Shown here: positions 36,585 through 44,984 of the stretch, piece after piece | Layout: every line of letters begins with the position of its first letter | Numbering within the stretch: position 1 is the stretch's first letter | Notes under the pieces: generated by a model | The model's input: the letters and a program-made list of their open reading frames with translations, nothing else | What the model was told of the DNA's origin: nothing | Database searches by the model: none | Made by a program: the position numbers and the translations under genes | Assembly (NCBI RefSeq): GCF_000018325.1 | Contig: NC_009922.1 | Span: 1,302,001 to 1,366,000, forward strand | Length of the DNA: 64,000 nucleotides | Reading direction: 5' to 3' | Source of the DNA: Alkaliphilus oremlandii OhILAs | GTDB lineage: Bacteria > Bacillota > Clostridia > Peptostreptococcales > Natronincolaceae

Positions 36585-37886
36585 GTGAAAAAAGTAGCTT
36601 TTCATACATTAGGTTGCAAGGTAAATCAGTACGAGACACAGGCCATGGGCGAACTTTTTGAAAAAGAGGGATATGAGATTGTTTCCGATGAAGAGGTTGC
36701 AGATGTTTACGTCATCAATACTTGTACCGTAACCAATGTTGGCGATAAAAAATCGAGACAATTTATTCGTAGAGCGAAACGAAACAATGAAGAGGCCATT
36801 ATTGCCGTAGTAGGTTGTTATGCTCAAACGGCTCCAAAGGAAGTGCTAGCCATTGAAGGGGTCAACATTGTGATCGGAACCAACGAGCGGAATAAAATCG
36901 TTGAAGCTGTAGAAAATTGTAGCACAGAAGAAAAAATCAGCTTAGTGGATGACATCATGAAAGTGAAGCAATTCGAAGAAATGTCCATCGTTGATGTAAA
37001 AGATAAAACAAGAGCATTTTTGAAAATACAGGAAGGGTGCAACCAGTATTGTACTTATTGCATTATTCCTTATGCAAGAGGTCCCATTCGAAGCCGAGGG
37101 CCTTTGGAAATCGTTGAGGAAGTAGAAACCTTAGTTCAAAAAGGTTTTAAAGAAGTGGTACTAACTGGGATACACGTAGCATCCTATGGAAAAGACCGAT
37201 CGGATGGTACCGATCTAATCCATATATTGAAGCAAGTAAATGGTGCACAAGGATTGGAGCGAATCAGATTAAGTTCTTTAGAGCCTACTCTTTTTACCGA
37301 TGATTTCTTAAGGGAACTATCTCAGCTCGATAAAATATGTGACCATTTCCATCTGTCCCTTCAAAGTGGATGCAACGCCACCTTAAAAAGGATGAACAGA
37401 AAATATACTGCTGAAGAATATAAAGAAATTGCAGGTAGAATTCGGAAGGTGTATCCAGAGGTTGCCTTGACCACCGATGTGATCGTTGGCTTCCCAGGTG
37501 AAACGGAAGAAGAATTTAATACAACCTATGAGTTCATCAAAGATATTGGGTTCAGTGAAATTCATGTATTTAAATATTCTCCTAGAACTGGTACACCGGC
37601 ATCGAAATATAAGGAACAAGTTGATGGATTAACAAAACACTATCGTAGCGAAAAGCTGATTGACCTTGGAGAAAAAATGAAGAATCAGTACAGAGGTCAG
37701 TTTGTAGGCAAAGAGAGAAAAGTCTTGTTTGAAGCCATTTCTAAAGAAAACAAAGCTTATATGGAAGGCTATACAGACAATTACTTAAAGGTGCTAGTTC
37801 CAGCTTCAGAGGTTGTAGAAGGGGAATTAACAAATGTAGTACTGAAAGAATTAAAAGAAGAATATATTTTAGGGGAAAAGAAATAA
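36585..37886 (+). CDS. mtaB: tRNA t6A37 methylthiotransferase MtaB
   Basis: A 433-residue radical SAM methylthiotransferase with a GTG start directly after the rsmE stop and behind GGAGGA. The N-terminal UPF0004 domain has Cys11 (GCKVNQYET), Cys47 (NTCTVT) and a later GCYAQ for one cluster. The radical SAM motif CNQYCTYC lies at 152-159, and a C-terminal TRAM domain follows (FVGKERKVLFEA). It converts t6A to ms2t6A in tRNAs reading ANN codons. Position and motifs separate it from MiaB and RimO. Confidence 0.93.
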   Translation: MKKVAFHTLGCKVNQYETQAMGELFEKEGYEIVSDEEVADVYVINTCTVTNVGDKKSRQFIRRAKRNNEEAIIAVVGCYAQTAPKEVLAIEGVNIVIGTNERNKIVEAVENCSTEEKISLVDDIMKVKQFEEMSIVDVKDKTRAFLKIQEGCNQYCTYCIIPYARGPIRSRGPLEIVEEVETLVQKGFKEVVLTGIHVASYGKDRSDGTDLIHILKQVNGAQGLERIRLSSLEPTLFTDDFLRELSQLDKICDHFHLSLQSGCNATLKRMNRKYTAEEYKEIAGRIRKVYPEVALTTDVIVGFPGETEEEFNTTYEFIKDIGFSEIHVFKYSPRTGTPASKYKEQVDGLTKHYRSEKLIDLGEKMKNQYRGQFVGKERKVLFEAISKENKAYMEGYTDNYLKVLVPASEVVEGELTNVVLKELKEEYILGEKK

Positions 37887-37925
37887 TTTTAAAAGAGGAA
37901 TTCTTCTTTTTCTGTTGAATATTAT

Positions 37926-38029
37926 AAAAAAAGCTTCTATGGAAGCGTTGTAAGGAAGCTTTTTTGGGAACTCAATTACGGCAAGGTTCTTCTTTGGAAG
38001 CGCATTATAAGCAGAGCTTTCCTATTTGT
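37926..38029 (-). repeat. Dispersed intergenic element, copy 3 of 4
   Basis: The reverse-strand copy runs from ACAAATAG (38029) to the T run (37926). It has TATAAT, GAAGAACCTTGCCGTAA, GAGTTCCCAAAAAAGCTTCC and CGCTTCCATAGAAGCTTTTTTT. It fills most of the mtaB-HIT gap. On the plus strand its GAAGCTTCTATGGAAGC part could also act as a terminator after mtaB. Confidence 0.85.
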
Positions 38030-38066
38030 TACATTCGTTTTAAATTAGCAGTAAGGAGGTGTACCT

Positions 38067-38414
38067 ATGTCAGATTGCATTTTTTGTAAGATAATAGAAG
38101 GTCAAATTCCTAGTGCGAAAGTATATGAGGATGACCATGTGATTGCTTTTAAGGATATTGCTCCAGAAGCACCAACACACCTGCTTATTGTACCTAGAAA
38201 GCATATCCCATCCATAGTGGATATCAGTGAAGAAGACAGCAATATGATTCTGCCTCGAATCTTCGCCGCTATAGGACATTTAGCTAAAGAATTTAATTTA
38301 GAGCAAGAGGGTTTTAGAATTGTAAACAATTGCGGCAAAAATGGGGGGCAAACTGTAGATCATCTACATTTCCACCTATTAGGAGGAAGACAATTACAAT
38401 GGCCACCAGGCTAA
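38067..38414 (+). CDS. HIT-family hydrolase (Hint/HinT type)
   Basis: A 115-residue protein with the HIT triad HLHFH (His99, His101, His103) followed by LLGGRQLQWPPG. Cys4 and Cys7 at the N terminus recall zinc-binding HIT proteins. It hydrolyses purine nucleoside phosphoramidates or related adenylated compounds. The position between mtaB and rpsU is conserved in clostridia. ATG follows AAGGAGGTGTACCT. Confidence 0.93.
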   Translation: MSDCIFCKIIEGQIPSAKVYEDDHVIAFKDIAPEAPTHLLIVPRKHIPSIVDISEEDSNMILPRIFAAIGHLAKEFNLEQEGFRIVNNCGKNGGQTVDHLHFHLLGGRQLQWPPG

Positions 38415-38423
38415 AAATAGCTA

Positions 38424-38452
38424 TTGCATTAGTTGAAATTTTAATGTATAAT
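38424..38452 (+). promoter_or_regulatory. Sigma-A promoter upstream of rpsU
   Basis: TTGCAT (38424-38429), 17-bp spacer, perfect TATAAT (38447-38452). The leader to rpsU would be about 85 nt. Confidence 0.7.
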
Positions 38453-38543
38453 AACTAGGTATTGTTTAATCCCACTTGCAATATAGCCATTATGTTGCTA
38501 TAGATAAAGCACAGCGCTTGCTAGCGGAGGGAGGGGAAGTAAG

Positions 38544-38723
38544 ATGTCAGAGATAAAAATAAGAGAAAATGAATCACTAGATAATGCTCTTCGTAGATTT
38601 AAAAGACAGTGCGCTAAGTCTGGTATTTTATCAGAAGTAAGAAAAAGAGAGCACTATGAAAAGCCTAGTGTAAAACGTAAGAAAAAGGCAGAAGCTGCTA
38701 AAAGAAATAAAAGTAAATTCTAA
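38544..38723 (+). CDS. rpsU: 30S ribosomal protein S21
   Basis: A 59-residue basic protein that starts MSEIKIRENESLDNALRRFK and ends in a Lys/Arg-rich tail (KRKKKAEAAKRNKSKF), as S21 does. GGAGGGAGGGGAAGTAAG precedes the ATG. S21 is a late 30S protein that affects mRNA recruitment. rpsU-yqeY adjacency is conserved in Firmicutes. Confidence 0.96.
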   Translation: MSEIKIRENESLDNALRRFKRQCAKSGILSEVRKREHYEKPSVKRKKKAEAAKRNKSKF

Positions 38724-38761
38724 TAATCGTATTAGAGTTTCAAAGTAGAGGTGAAAAAGAA

Positions 38762-39205
38762 ATGTCCCTCAAACAAAGATTAGCTGATGAACTAAAAGAA
38801 GCCATGAAAAATAAAAACCAGCTTCGTAAAAATGTTATTACAATGATTCGTGCTGACGTAAAGCAAATAGAGGTAGATAAGCGAGTTGAGCTGGGCGATG
38901 ATGAAATTATAGAAATCATAGCAAAGCAGGCAAAACAGCGGAGAGATGCAATTGAAGAGTTTGCAAAAGGCGGTCGTGAAGACTTAATGGAGCAAGCGAA
39001 GCAAGAAGTTGATATTCTGATGGAATACTTACCTGAACAGCTGTCGGAGGAAGAAGTTGAAGTAATTATTAGAGAAGTGATCACCGAAATCGGTGCTACT
39101 TCGATGAAAGAAATGGGAAAAATAATGGCTGCAGCGATGCCGAAGTTAAAAGGTAGAGCTGATGGAAAAGTAGTTAATCAAACAGTACGAAAAATTTTAC
39201 AATAG
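38762..39205 (+). CDS. yqeY: YqeY family protein (GatB/YqeY domain)
   Basis: A 147-residue helical protein: MSLKQRLADELKEAMKNKNQ, then the C-terminal GatB-tail-like domain ending KGRADGKVVNQTVRKIL. That tail binds tRNA in GatB, so a tRNA-related role is often proposed, but the function of YqeY itself is not established. It follows rpsU by 38 bases, as in Bacillus subtilis, and ends at a strong terminator. Confidence 0.93.
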   Translation: MSLKQRLADELKEAMKNKNQLRKNVITMIRADVKQIEVDKRVELGDDEIIEIIAKQAKQRRDAIEEFAKGGREDLMEQAKQEVDILMEYLPEQLSEEEVEVIIREVITEIGATSMKEMGKIMAAAMPKLKGRADGKVVNQTVRKILQ

Positions 39206-39220
39206 TAAAATAAAGAAACT

Positions 39221-39253
39221 AACCCGGAATATTTCCGGGTTTATTTGTTTTTG
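39221..39253 (+). terminator. Rho-independent terminator after yqeY
   Basis: Stem AACCCGGAA/TTCCGGGTT with a 3-nt loop and T-rich tail (TATTTGTTTTT). Confidence 0.9.
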
Positions 39254-39291
39254 GGGCAATTGTGAGCCAGAGGGAACAAATTTTATTTTTG
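39253..39291 (+). repeat. Isolated partial copy of the GAGCCAGAG motif
   Basis: GGCAATTGTGAGCCAGAG then GGAACAAATTTTATTTT closely match the last third of the 77-bp tandem unit found at 54322-54643. It is a single partial copy, between the yqeY terminator and nfeD. Confidence 0.6.
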
Positions 39292-39374
39292 GAAAATGAT
39301 TTAGTTATTTGTGTTAAATAATAGTTTAGGATATACTAAAAATGAATATATATAGAATAGGGAGGAGGCGAAAA

Positions 39375-40667
39375 ATGAATAGAAAAAAGATTTGTGTTGT
39401 ATTGCTATTGATGCTCCTATTATCAGTAGTAGCTGCTAGTGGAGATCAAGGAGCAGGAAATGTATATGTGATTCCCATTCGTGGAGAAATAACGCCTGCC
39501 ATGCATCTTTACGTGAAGCATAATTTATCCATCGTAGAAAGCGATAAAAATGCTACTGCCGTAATATTTGAAATTGATACCTACGGTGGCAGAATTGATT
39601 CTTCGGAGCAGATTGGAAAATTAATTTTAAATACCAACATTCCCACCATTTCTTTTGTCAACACAAAAGCAGAGTCTGCTGGTGTTTTACTCACGATTTC
39701 ATCCGATACCATAGCAATGGCGCCCAGCAGTACCATTGGATCGGCGGAAACTGTTCCAAATACAGAAAAGGTTCTTTCGACTTGGGTCGGCATACTCAGA
39801 AGCACTGCACAAAAAACGGGAAGAGATGAAACGATCGTCAGTGCTATGGCAGATAAGTCTGTAGTGATTCCTGGCGTTAGTGAAAGAGGCAGACTTTTGA
39901 ATCTAACCAATGTAGATGCGATTCTATTGGATTTCATCGATTTTATTGCCAATGATTATAATGAAGTTCTAGATTATTTATCTTTATCCGATCACCATAT
40001 TATCATGGCAGAAACCACAAATAGCATTCGTCTAGCGCAATTTGCCAGCAATTTATATATTGCGCCCATACTATTGGCAATTGGAATTATTGGGATTTTA
40101 ATAGAACTATTTATGCCAGGCTTCGGAATAGGGGGGACGATTGGTTTGATATCTTTAGCAGTTTATTTTGCAGGAAACATGTTAGCAGGAAATGGTAATT
40201 TTGCAACCGTATTAATATTTGTCTTAGGTATCATCCTACTAATTACAGAAGCGGCTATGCCAGGCTTTGGAATTGCAGGAATCGGCGGTGTTCTTTGTAT
40301 TGGCGTCAGTATTTTCTTGATTTCAAACAGTATCGTGACTGCGGTTTTATCTGTAACCGTCATCTTAATATTAACGATTATTGCGATTTTATTGCTTTAT
40401 AAATTTGCACCAAAAAATAAATATTTTAACCGAATTATTTTAAATGCGAAATTAGATAAGAATAAAGGGTATACTTCAACCGTAGACTATAGTAAATATG
40501 TGAATCAAACAGGGATTGTTACTACAGCTCTTAGGCCATCGGGTATCATATCCATCGATGGGGAACTATTAGATGTAGTTTCTGAAGGACAATTTATAGA
40601 AAAAGACGAAATCGTAATGGTTTCAAAAGTAGAAGGTAGAAAAATTGTAGTTCGAAAAATGAATTAG
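39375..40667 (+). CDS. NfeD-family membrane serine protease (ClpP-class)
   Basis: A 430-residue membrane protein. ATG at 39375 follows AGGGAGGAGGCG. A signal sequence (about 5-24) leads to a ClpP/SppA-like domain with [25 protein letters not shown] (candidate nucleophile Ser) and [10 protein letters not shown]. About four to five TM helices follow, and a C-terminal OB-fold NfeD domain (from about 370). It pairs with the flotillin gene 10 bases downstream, the known NfeD-FloA partnership in membrane microdomains. Confidence 0.9.
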
Positions 40668-40677
40668 GAGGGGTTTT

Positions 40678-41679
40678 ATGCCAGAAGTTGTATTTTTATT
40701 GATTGTTGTTGCTATTGCATTTATTGTACTATCGATTATTTTAAGCTTTATACCAGTAGGATTATGGATTACGGCTCTTTTTTCTGGGGTTAAAGTCGGC
40801 ATTTTCACATTAGTTGGGATGAGATTCAGAAGAGTACAGCCAAATCGTATTGTGGGTCCATTAATTAAAGCTACAAAAGCAGGATTAAATTTAGACATTG
40901 ATGATTTAGAAGCCCATTATTTAGCTGGAGGAGATGTTAATAGTGTAGTTGATGCATTAATCGCAGCACAGAGAGCTGAAATTGGGTTAGAATTTGAAAG
41001 AGCTGCTGCCATTGACCTAGCAGGGAGAAATGTATTAGAAGCCGTTCAGGTCAGTGTTAATCCAAAGGTAATAGAGACGCCTAAAATTTCAGCAGTGGCT
41101 AAAGATGGAATTGAAGTAATGGTTAAGGCAAAGGTAACAGTAAGAGCTAACATTGAAAGACTTGTCGGTGGTGCTGGTGAAGAAACAATTATTGCAAGAG
41201 TTGGAGAAGGTATTGTTACAACAGTAGGTTCGGCTCTATCCCATAAAGATGTATTAGAAAACCCAGATTCCATCTCTAAAATGGTATTAGGGAAAGGTCT
41301 TGATGCAGGAACTGCCTTTGAAATTCTATCCATTGATATTGCAGATATTGATATTGCAAGAAATATTGGTGCTCAGCTGCAAACAGATCAGGCAGAGGCA
41401 GATAAACGTATTGCCCAAGCAAAAGCAGAGGAAAAAAGAGCCATGGCAGTAGCGCGAGAGCAGGAAATGAAGGCTGCTGTAATAGAGATGAAGGCAAAGG
41501 TTGTAGAAGCAGAGGCGGAAGTACCAAGAGCCATAGCTGCGGCTTTAAGAGAAGGAAAATTAGGTGTAATGGATTATTATAATCTCCAAAATGTGGCAGC
41601 AGATACTACCATGAGAGAATCTATTGCCAAAATTAGCAAAGACGATAACGATAGCCACGGAAAAGATATAACAAAGTAA
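40678..41679 (+). CDS. floA: Flotillin-like protein FloA
   Basis: A 333-residue protein with an N-terminal membrane segment ([20 protein letters not shown]) and the YqfA/FloA body ([33 protein letters not shown] segment, SPFH-type domain). The C-terminal helix is Ala/Glu-rich ([20 protein letters not shown]), as in flotillins. It organises membrane microdomains. AGGAGGGGTTTT precedes the ATG. It is in an operon with nfeD, as in Bacillus (yqeZ-yqfA). Confidence 0.95.
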
Positions 41680-41708
41680 GGTAGAGGCTTTCTAAAGGAT
41701 GTGATGAA

Positions 41709-42215
41709 ATGGGCTTTGAAACCATAATAGGCATTGTGGTAGTTATACTCAGTGTCGTATTGACCAGCAAAGATAAGAAAAACCAAAAGACGAGACAGCG
41801 GAAAAATTGGCAGACCAGTACAACAACTTCCTCGCAACCGATGAAAAGACAAGAAAATAACCCTAGAAAAGGTGCTTTTGGGGGTTCTTTAGAAGACCTA
41901 TTTAAAGAATTAAGGACAGAATTTGAAAAGAATTATGGCGTTGCAAAAAAAGAAGAAGTAGAATCTACGACTGGTCAAGATGTATCCAGGACTTCTAATA
42001 TGGAAGTGAATAGAGAGGAAAGAGTTTTATATAAAGCAAACAGCTACCTTGGAGATAGCAGTACCTTAGATCGGAACTCTGTGGATTCTAAAGGAACAGT
42101 ATACGACAAGGAAATTGGCAAGAATGAAAAAGAATTTAAATTGGATAAGAAAGGAATTCTGCAAGGCATTATCATGTCTGAAGTTTTGCAAAAACCAAAG
42201 AGCTTAAGAAGATAG
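41709..42215 (+). CDS. Single-pass membrane protein downstream of floA, function unknown
   Basis: 168 residues. One TM helix at the very N terminus (about 3-20) is followed by a basic, polar, probably disordered tail of about 140 residues with no motif. It holds the place that yqfB has in Bacillus, but I see no similarity to YqfB. It follows floA by 29 bases and ends at a hairpin, so it is probably the last gene of the nfeD-floA operon and could be a partner of FloA. Confidence 0.7.
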   Translation: MGFETIIGIVVVILSVVLTSKDKKNQKTRQRKNWQTSTTTSSQPMKRQENNPRKGAFGGSLEDLFKELRTEFEKNYGVAKKEEVESTTGQDVSRTSNMEVNREERVLYKANSYLGDSSTLDRNSVDSKGTVYDKEIGKNEKEFKLDKKGILQGIIMSEVLQKPKSLRR

Positions 42216-42240
42216 GATAAATTCCTATCTTCTTTGCATT
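42206..42240 (+). terminator. Terminator hairpin after the floA operon
   Basis: AGAAGATAGGA/TCCTATCTTCT stem, 5-nt loop and a weak TTTGCATTT tail; it overlaps the stop region of the preceding gene. Confidence 0.7.
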
Positions 42241-42265
42241 TATAAGAGAACTAGAATTTTTTATA

Positions 42266-42367
42266 ACGAATAGAAGATTCTACTTATAATATGTTCTAAA
42301 AGAAGAACTGTACCTTAAATGAGTTTCAAAAAAGCTTTCTTATCACGCTTCTATAGGAGCTTTTTTT
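42266..42367 (+). repeat. Dispersed intergenic element, copy 2 of 4
   Basis: It runs from ACGAATAG to the TTTTTTT end. It has TATAAT, AAGAAGAACTGTACCTTAAATG, GAGTTTCAAAAAAGCTTTC and CACGCTTCTATAGGAGCTTTTTTT. It lies between the floA operon terminator and yqfC, on the same strand as the genes. Confidence 0.85.
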
Positions 42368-42452
42368 AGATAGGAGAACGAAAATTTTATAGCAAATAGG
42401 TCTAATAAAATATGGGAAAGCATAAAATTTGAATATATGGGAGGTATGGCAA

Positions 42453-42728
42453 ATGAAAAAAAATACAGAAATAAAAAAAACCTTAGCCGAAATCTTGGAA
42501 TTACCGCAAGATATTATTTTAGATTTGCCTAAAATTACGATGATTGGTAATCTCCAAATATATATAGAAAACCATAAGGGGATTTTAGAATATACGAATA
42601 CAAGAATTCGGATTAACACAAAGAATGGGGTCTTGAGAATCACGGGAAAGGATATGGTCCTAAAAAATATCATTACAGAAGAAATTATTATTATAGGGGA
42701 TATTGTTCAAATAGAATTCATCAATTGA
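42453..42728 (+). CDS. yqfC: Sporulation protein YqfC
   Basis: A 91-residue protein (KKTLAEILELPQDIILDLPKI, then MIGNLQIYIENHKGILEY and ITGKDMVLKNI). To my memory this matches YqfC, a sigma-E-controlled sporulation protein of the YabP/YqfC family with beta structure. ATG at 42453 follows GGGAGGTATGGCAA. yqfC-yqfD-phoH is the conserved order. Confidence 0.9.
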   Translation: MKKNTEIKKTLAEILELPQDIILDLPKITMIGNLQIYIENHKGILEYTNTRIRINTKNGVLRITGKDMVLKNIITEEIIIIGDIVQIEFIN

Positions 42729-42740
42729 GAGGTGGATACA

Positions 42741-43937
42741 TTGTTGATTTTAAAGCTTTGGAACTATATGAGAGGATATGTAAACATAAGGATAGAGGGC
42801 CTTGCCTTAGAGCGATTTATCAATCTATGTATTGCGAAAGGAATTTACTTGTGGGATATTCAAAGAATCAACCACACGGCCTTGGAGGGAAAAGTCAGTA
42901 TCAAAGGTTTTAAAGAACTAAGAGGGATTGTAAAAAAAGCAGGATGTAGAGTTTCTATTAAAAGAAAAAATGGATATCCCTTTTGGATACATAAACTTAA
43001 GAAGAGAAAAATGCTTTTAGTAGGAGCATTTTTTTGTTTCACCTTATTAATCTTTTCTTCTACCTTCATTTTTTCAATTGAGGTTTCTGGAAATCATCAA
43101 TTAGAACGAGGGAAAATCATTGGCATACTCAACGATCTAGGGCTAAAGCCCGGTGCAAATCGGTATAAGATTAATATAAAAGATATAGAAACACAGATGC
43201 TCTTAGATATGGAAGAACTTGCTTGGGTTGGTATTGAGATTAAAGGGATCAAGGCTAGGGTTGAAATCGCAGAAAAAAGATTGGCACCGGACATCATTGA
43301 TAAGAATACACCTTGCAATGTTGTAGCTTCAAAAAAAGGTGTTATTGAAAAAGTAATAGCGCGAAATGGCGATCCTAAGGTTTCAGAGGGCGATATTGTA
43401 AAAGAGGGCGATATCTTAATCAGCGGTATCATAGAGCGAGATTTTATGGAGACTGACAAATACGTTCATTCCTATGGCGAAGTATTTGCAAAGACTTATT
43501 ACGAAGGTATGGAAAGCAAAAATTTGATAGAAATTAAAAAGGAAAAGACAGGAAAAACCTTTAAAAGAAGAATGTTTAAATTTGGAAACCTCGAACTTTC
43601 TATTAATAATGCAGAAATACCATATAATACTTATATATTAGAAAAAGAATCAAAAAAACCATTTCAATGGAGGAATATAGGGCTGCCTGTGGAAATAATA
43701 ATAGAAGAATATTATGAAGCTGTAGAAATTGAAGAAAAGATTTCTGAACCTGAAGCGGAGAAGGCGATCCACAGTAAGGTTATCAATCAGTTGCTAAAGG
43801 AAATACCGCTAGAAGCTGAAATTTTAGATACAAAAATTAACTTTACTACCCAAGATGATATTTTATATGGTAAAGTTATTATAGAAGTTTTAGAAAATAT
43901 AGCACAGCAAAAGAGATTACAGATAGGAGTTGACTAA
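42741..43937 (+). CDS. yqfD: Sporulation protein YqfD
   Basis: About 398 residues. I use TTG at 42741, which sits well behind GAGAGGTGG; a GTG at 42732 overlaps that site. The cytosolic N part (about 1-88) leads to one TM helix (about 90-110; LLVGAFFCFTLLIFSSTFIF), followed by POTRA-like and other beta segments outside. YqfD is a conserved spore-formation membrane protein of unknown biochemical role. It ends exactly where phoH starts. Confidence 0.9.
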   Translation: MLILKLWNYMRGYVNIRIEGLALERFINLCIAKGIYLWDIQRINHTALEGKVSIKGFKELRGIVKKAGCRVSIKRKNGYPFWIHKLKKRKMLLVGAFFCFTLLIFSSTFIFSIEVSGNHQLERGKIIGILNDLGLKPGANRYKINIKDIETQMLLDMEELAWVGIEIKGIKARVEIAEKRLAPDIIDKNTPCNVVASKKGVIEKVIARNGDPKVSEGDIVKEGDILISGIIERDFMETDKYVHSYGEVFAKTYYEGMESKNLIEIKKEKTGKTFKRRMFKFGNLELSINNAEIPYNTYILEKESKKPFQWRNIGLPVEIIIEEYYEAVEIEEKISEPEAEKAIHSKVINQLLKEIPLEAEILDTKINFTTQDDILYGKVIIEVLENIAQQKRLQIGVD

Positions 43938-44942
43938 TTGTTGGAAAACAAATTACAAAAGAAAATAGAGATTCAGGATCAAAAATTTATAAAAGAATTA
44001 TTCGGTAATTTTGATAAAAATATAAAATTGATTCAAGAAAATTTAAATATTGATATTGTACAAAGAGAAGGCGACATTTTAATTATTGGCGATGAAAATA
44101 ATGTCTTATTAGGAGAGAACTTAATAAAGCAATTGATGGAGCTGGTAGGCAATAATGAAAGCCTTACAATTCAGAATATATCCTATGCCATAGGATTACT
44201 ATTGGAAGGAAAGAACGAAAGGATACAGGATATTACAAATGATGTGATCTTTGTTACAGATAGAGGAAAGCCGGTTAAACCGAAAACCATCGGACAGAAG
44301 AAATATATTGAACTGATTCAAGGAAAAGATTTAACCTTTGGCATTGGTCCAGCAGGTACAGGTAAAACGTACCTAGCAGTGGCCATGGCAGTGAAAGCAT
44401 TCCGTAATGAGGAAGTAAGCAGGATCATCTTAACAAGACCTGCAGTAGAGGCTGGTGAAAGCCTTGGCTTTCTGCCTGGCGATTTAAAGGACAAGGTAGA
44501 CCCTTATTTAAGACCTTTATATGATGCACTCTTTGATATTTTAGGTTCTGAAAAATTTCAGAAATATATGGAGCGTGGTATGATAGAAGTAGCACCCTTG
44601 GCGTACATGAGAGGAAGAACGCTGGACAACAGCTTTATCATATTAGATGAAGCACAGAATACGACGAGAGAGCAGATGAAAATGTTCTTAACTCGTTTCG
44701 GTTTTGGTTCTAAAGCTATTGTAACAGGAGATATTACCCAAATTGACCTGCCAAAAGGAAAGTTTTCAGGTCTAAAGCATGCGGAAGAGATTTTAAAAAA
44801 TGTAGATGAAATTGGATTTGCTTATTTGACTGGGAAAGACGTTGTAAGACATAATCTTGTTCAAAAGATCGTAAAAGCTTATGATGAGCATGAAGCCAAA
44901 ATACAAAAAAAGCTCAAGAACGAGAAAAAGAGTGAAAAATAA
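43938..44942 (+). CDS. phoH: PhoH-family ATPase
   Basis: A 334-residue protein with a TTG start eight bases after ATAGGAG and directly after the yqfD stop. An N-terminal KH-like region (about 1-110) precedes the PhoH domain with Walker A GIGPAGTGKT (about 135-144), ILTRPAVEAGESLGFLPGD and the Walker B motif IILDEAQNTT. A link to RNA metabolism together with YbeY is proposed for this family, and ybeY is indeed two genes away. Confidence 0.94.
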   Translation: MLENKLQKKIEIQDQKFIKELFGNFDKNIKLIQENLNIDIVQREGDILIIGDENNVLLGENLIKQLMELVGNNESLTIQNISYAIGLLLEGKNERIQDITNDVIFVTDRGKPVKPKTIGQKKYIELIQGKDLTFGIGPAGTGKTYLAVAMAVKAFRNEEVSRIILTRPAVEAGESLGFLPGDLKDKVDPYLRPLYDALFDILGSEKFQKYMERGMIEVAPLAYMRGRTLDNSFIILDEAQNTTREQMKMFLTRFGFGSKAIVTGDITQIDLPKGKFSGLKHAEEILKNVDEIGFAYLTGKDVVRHNLVQKIVKAYDEHEAKIQKKLKNEKKSEK

Positions 44943-44984
44943 AAAAGTATTTTACACAGGAAGAATCGTTTAGGAGGTGTAGTT

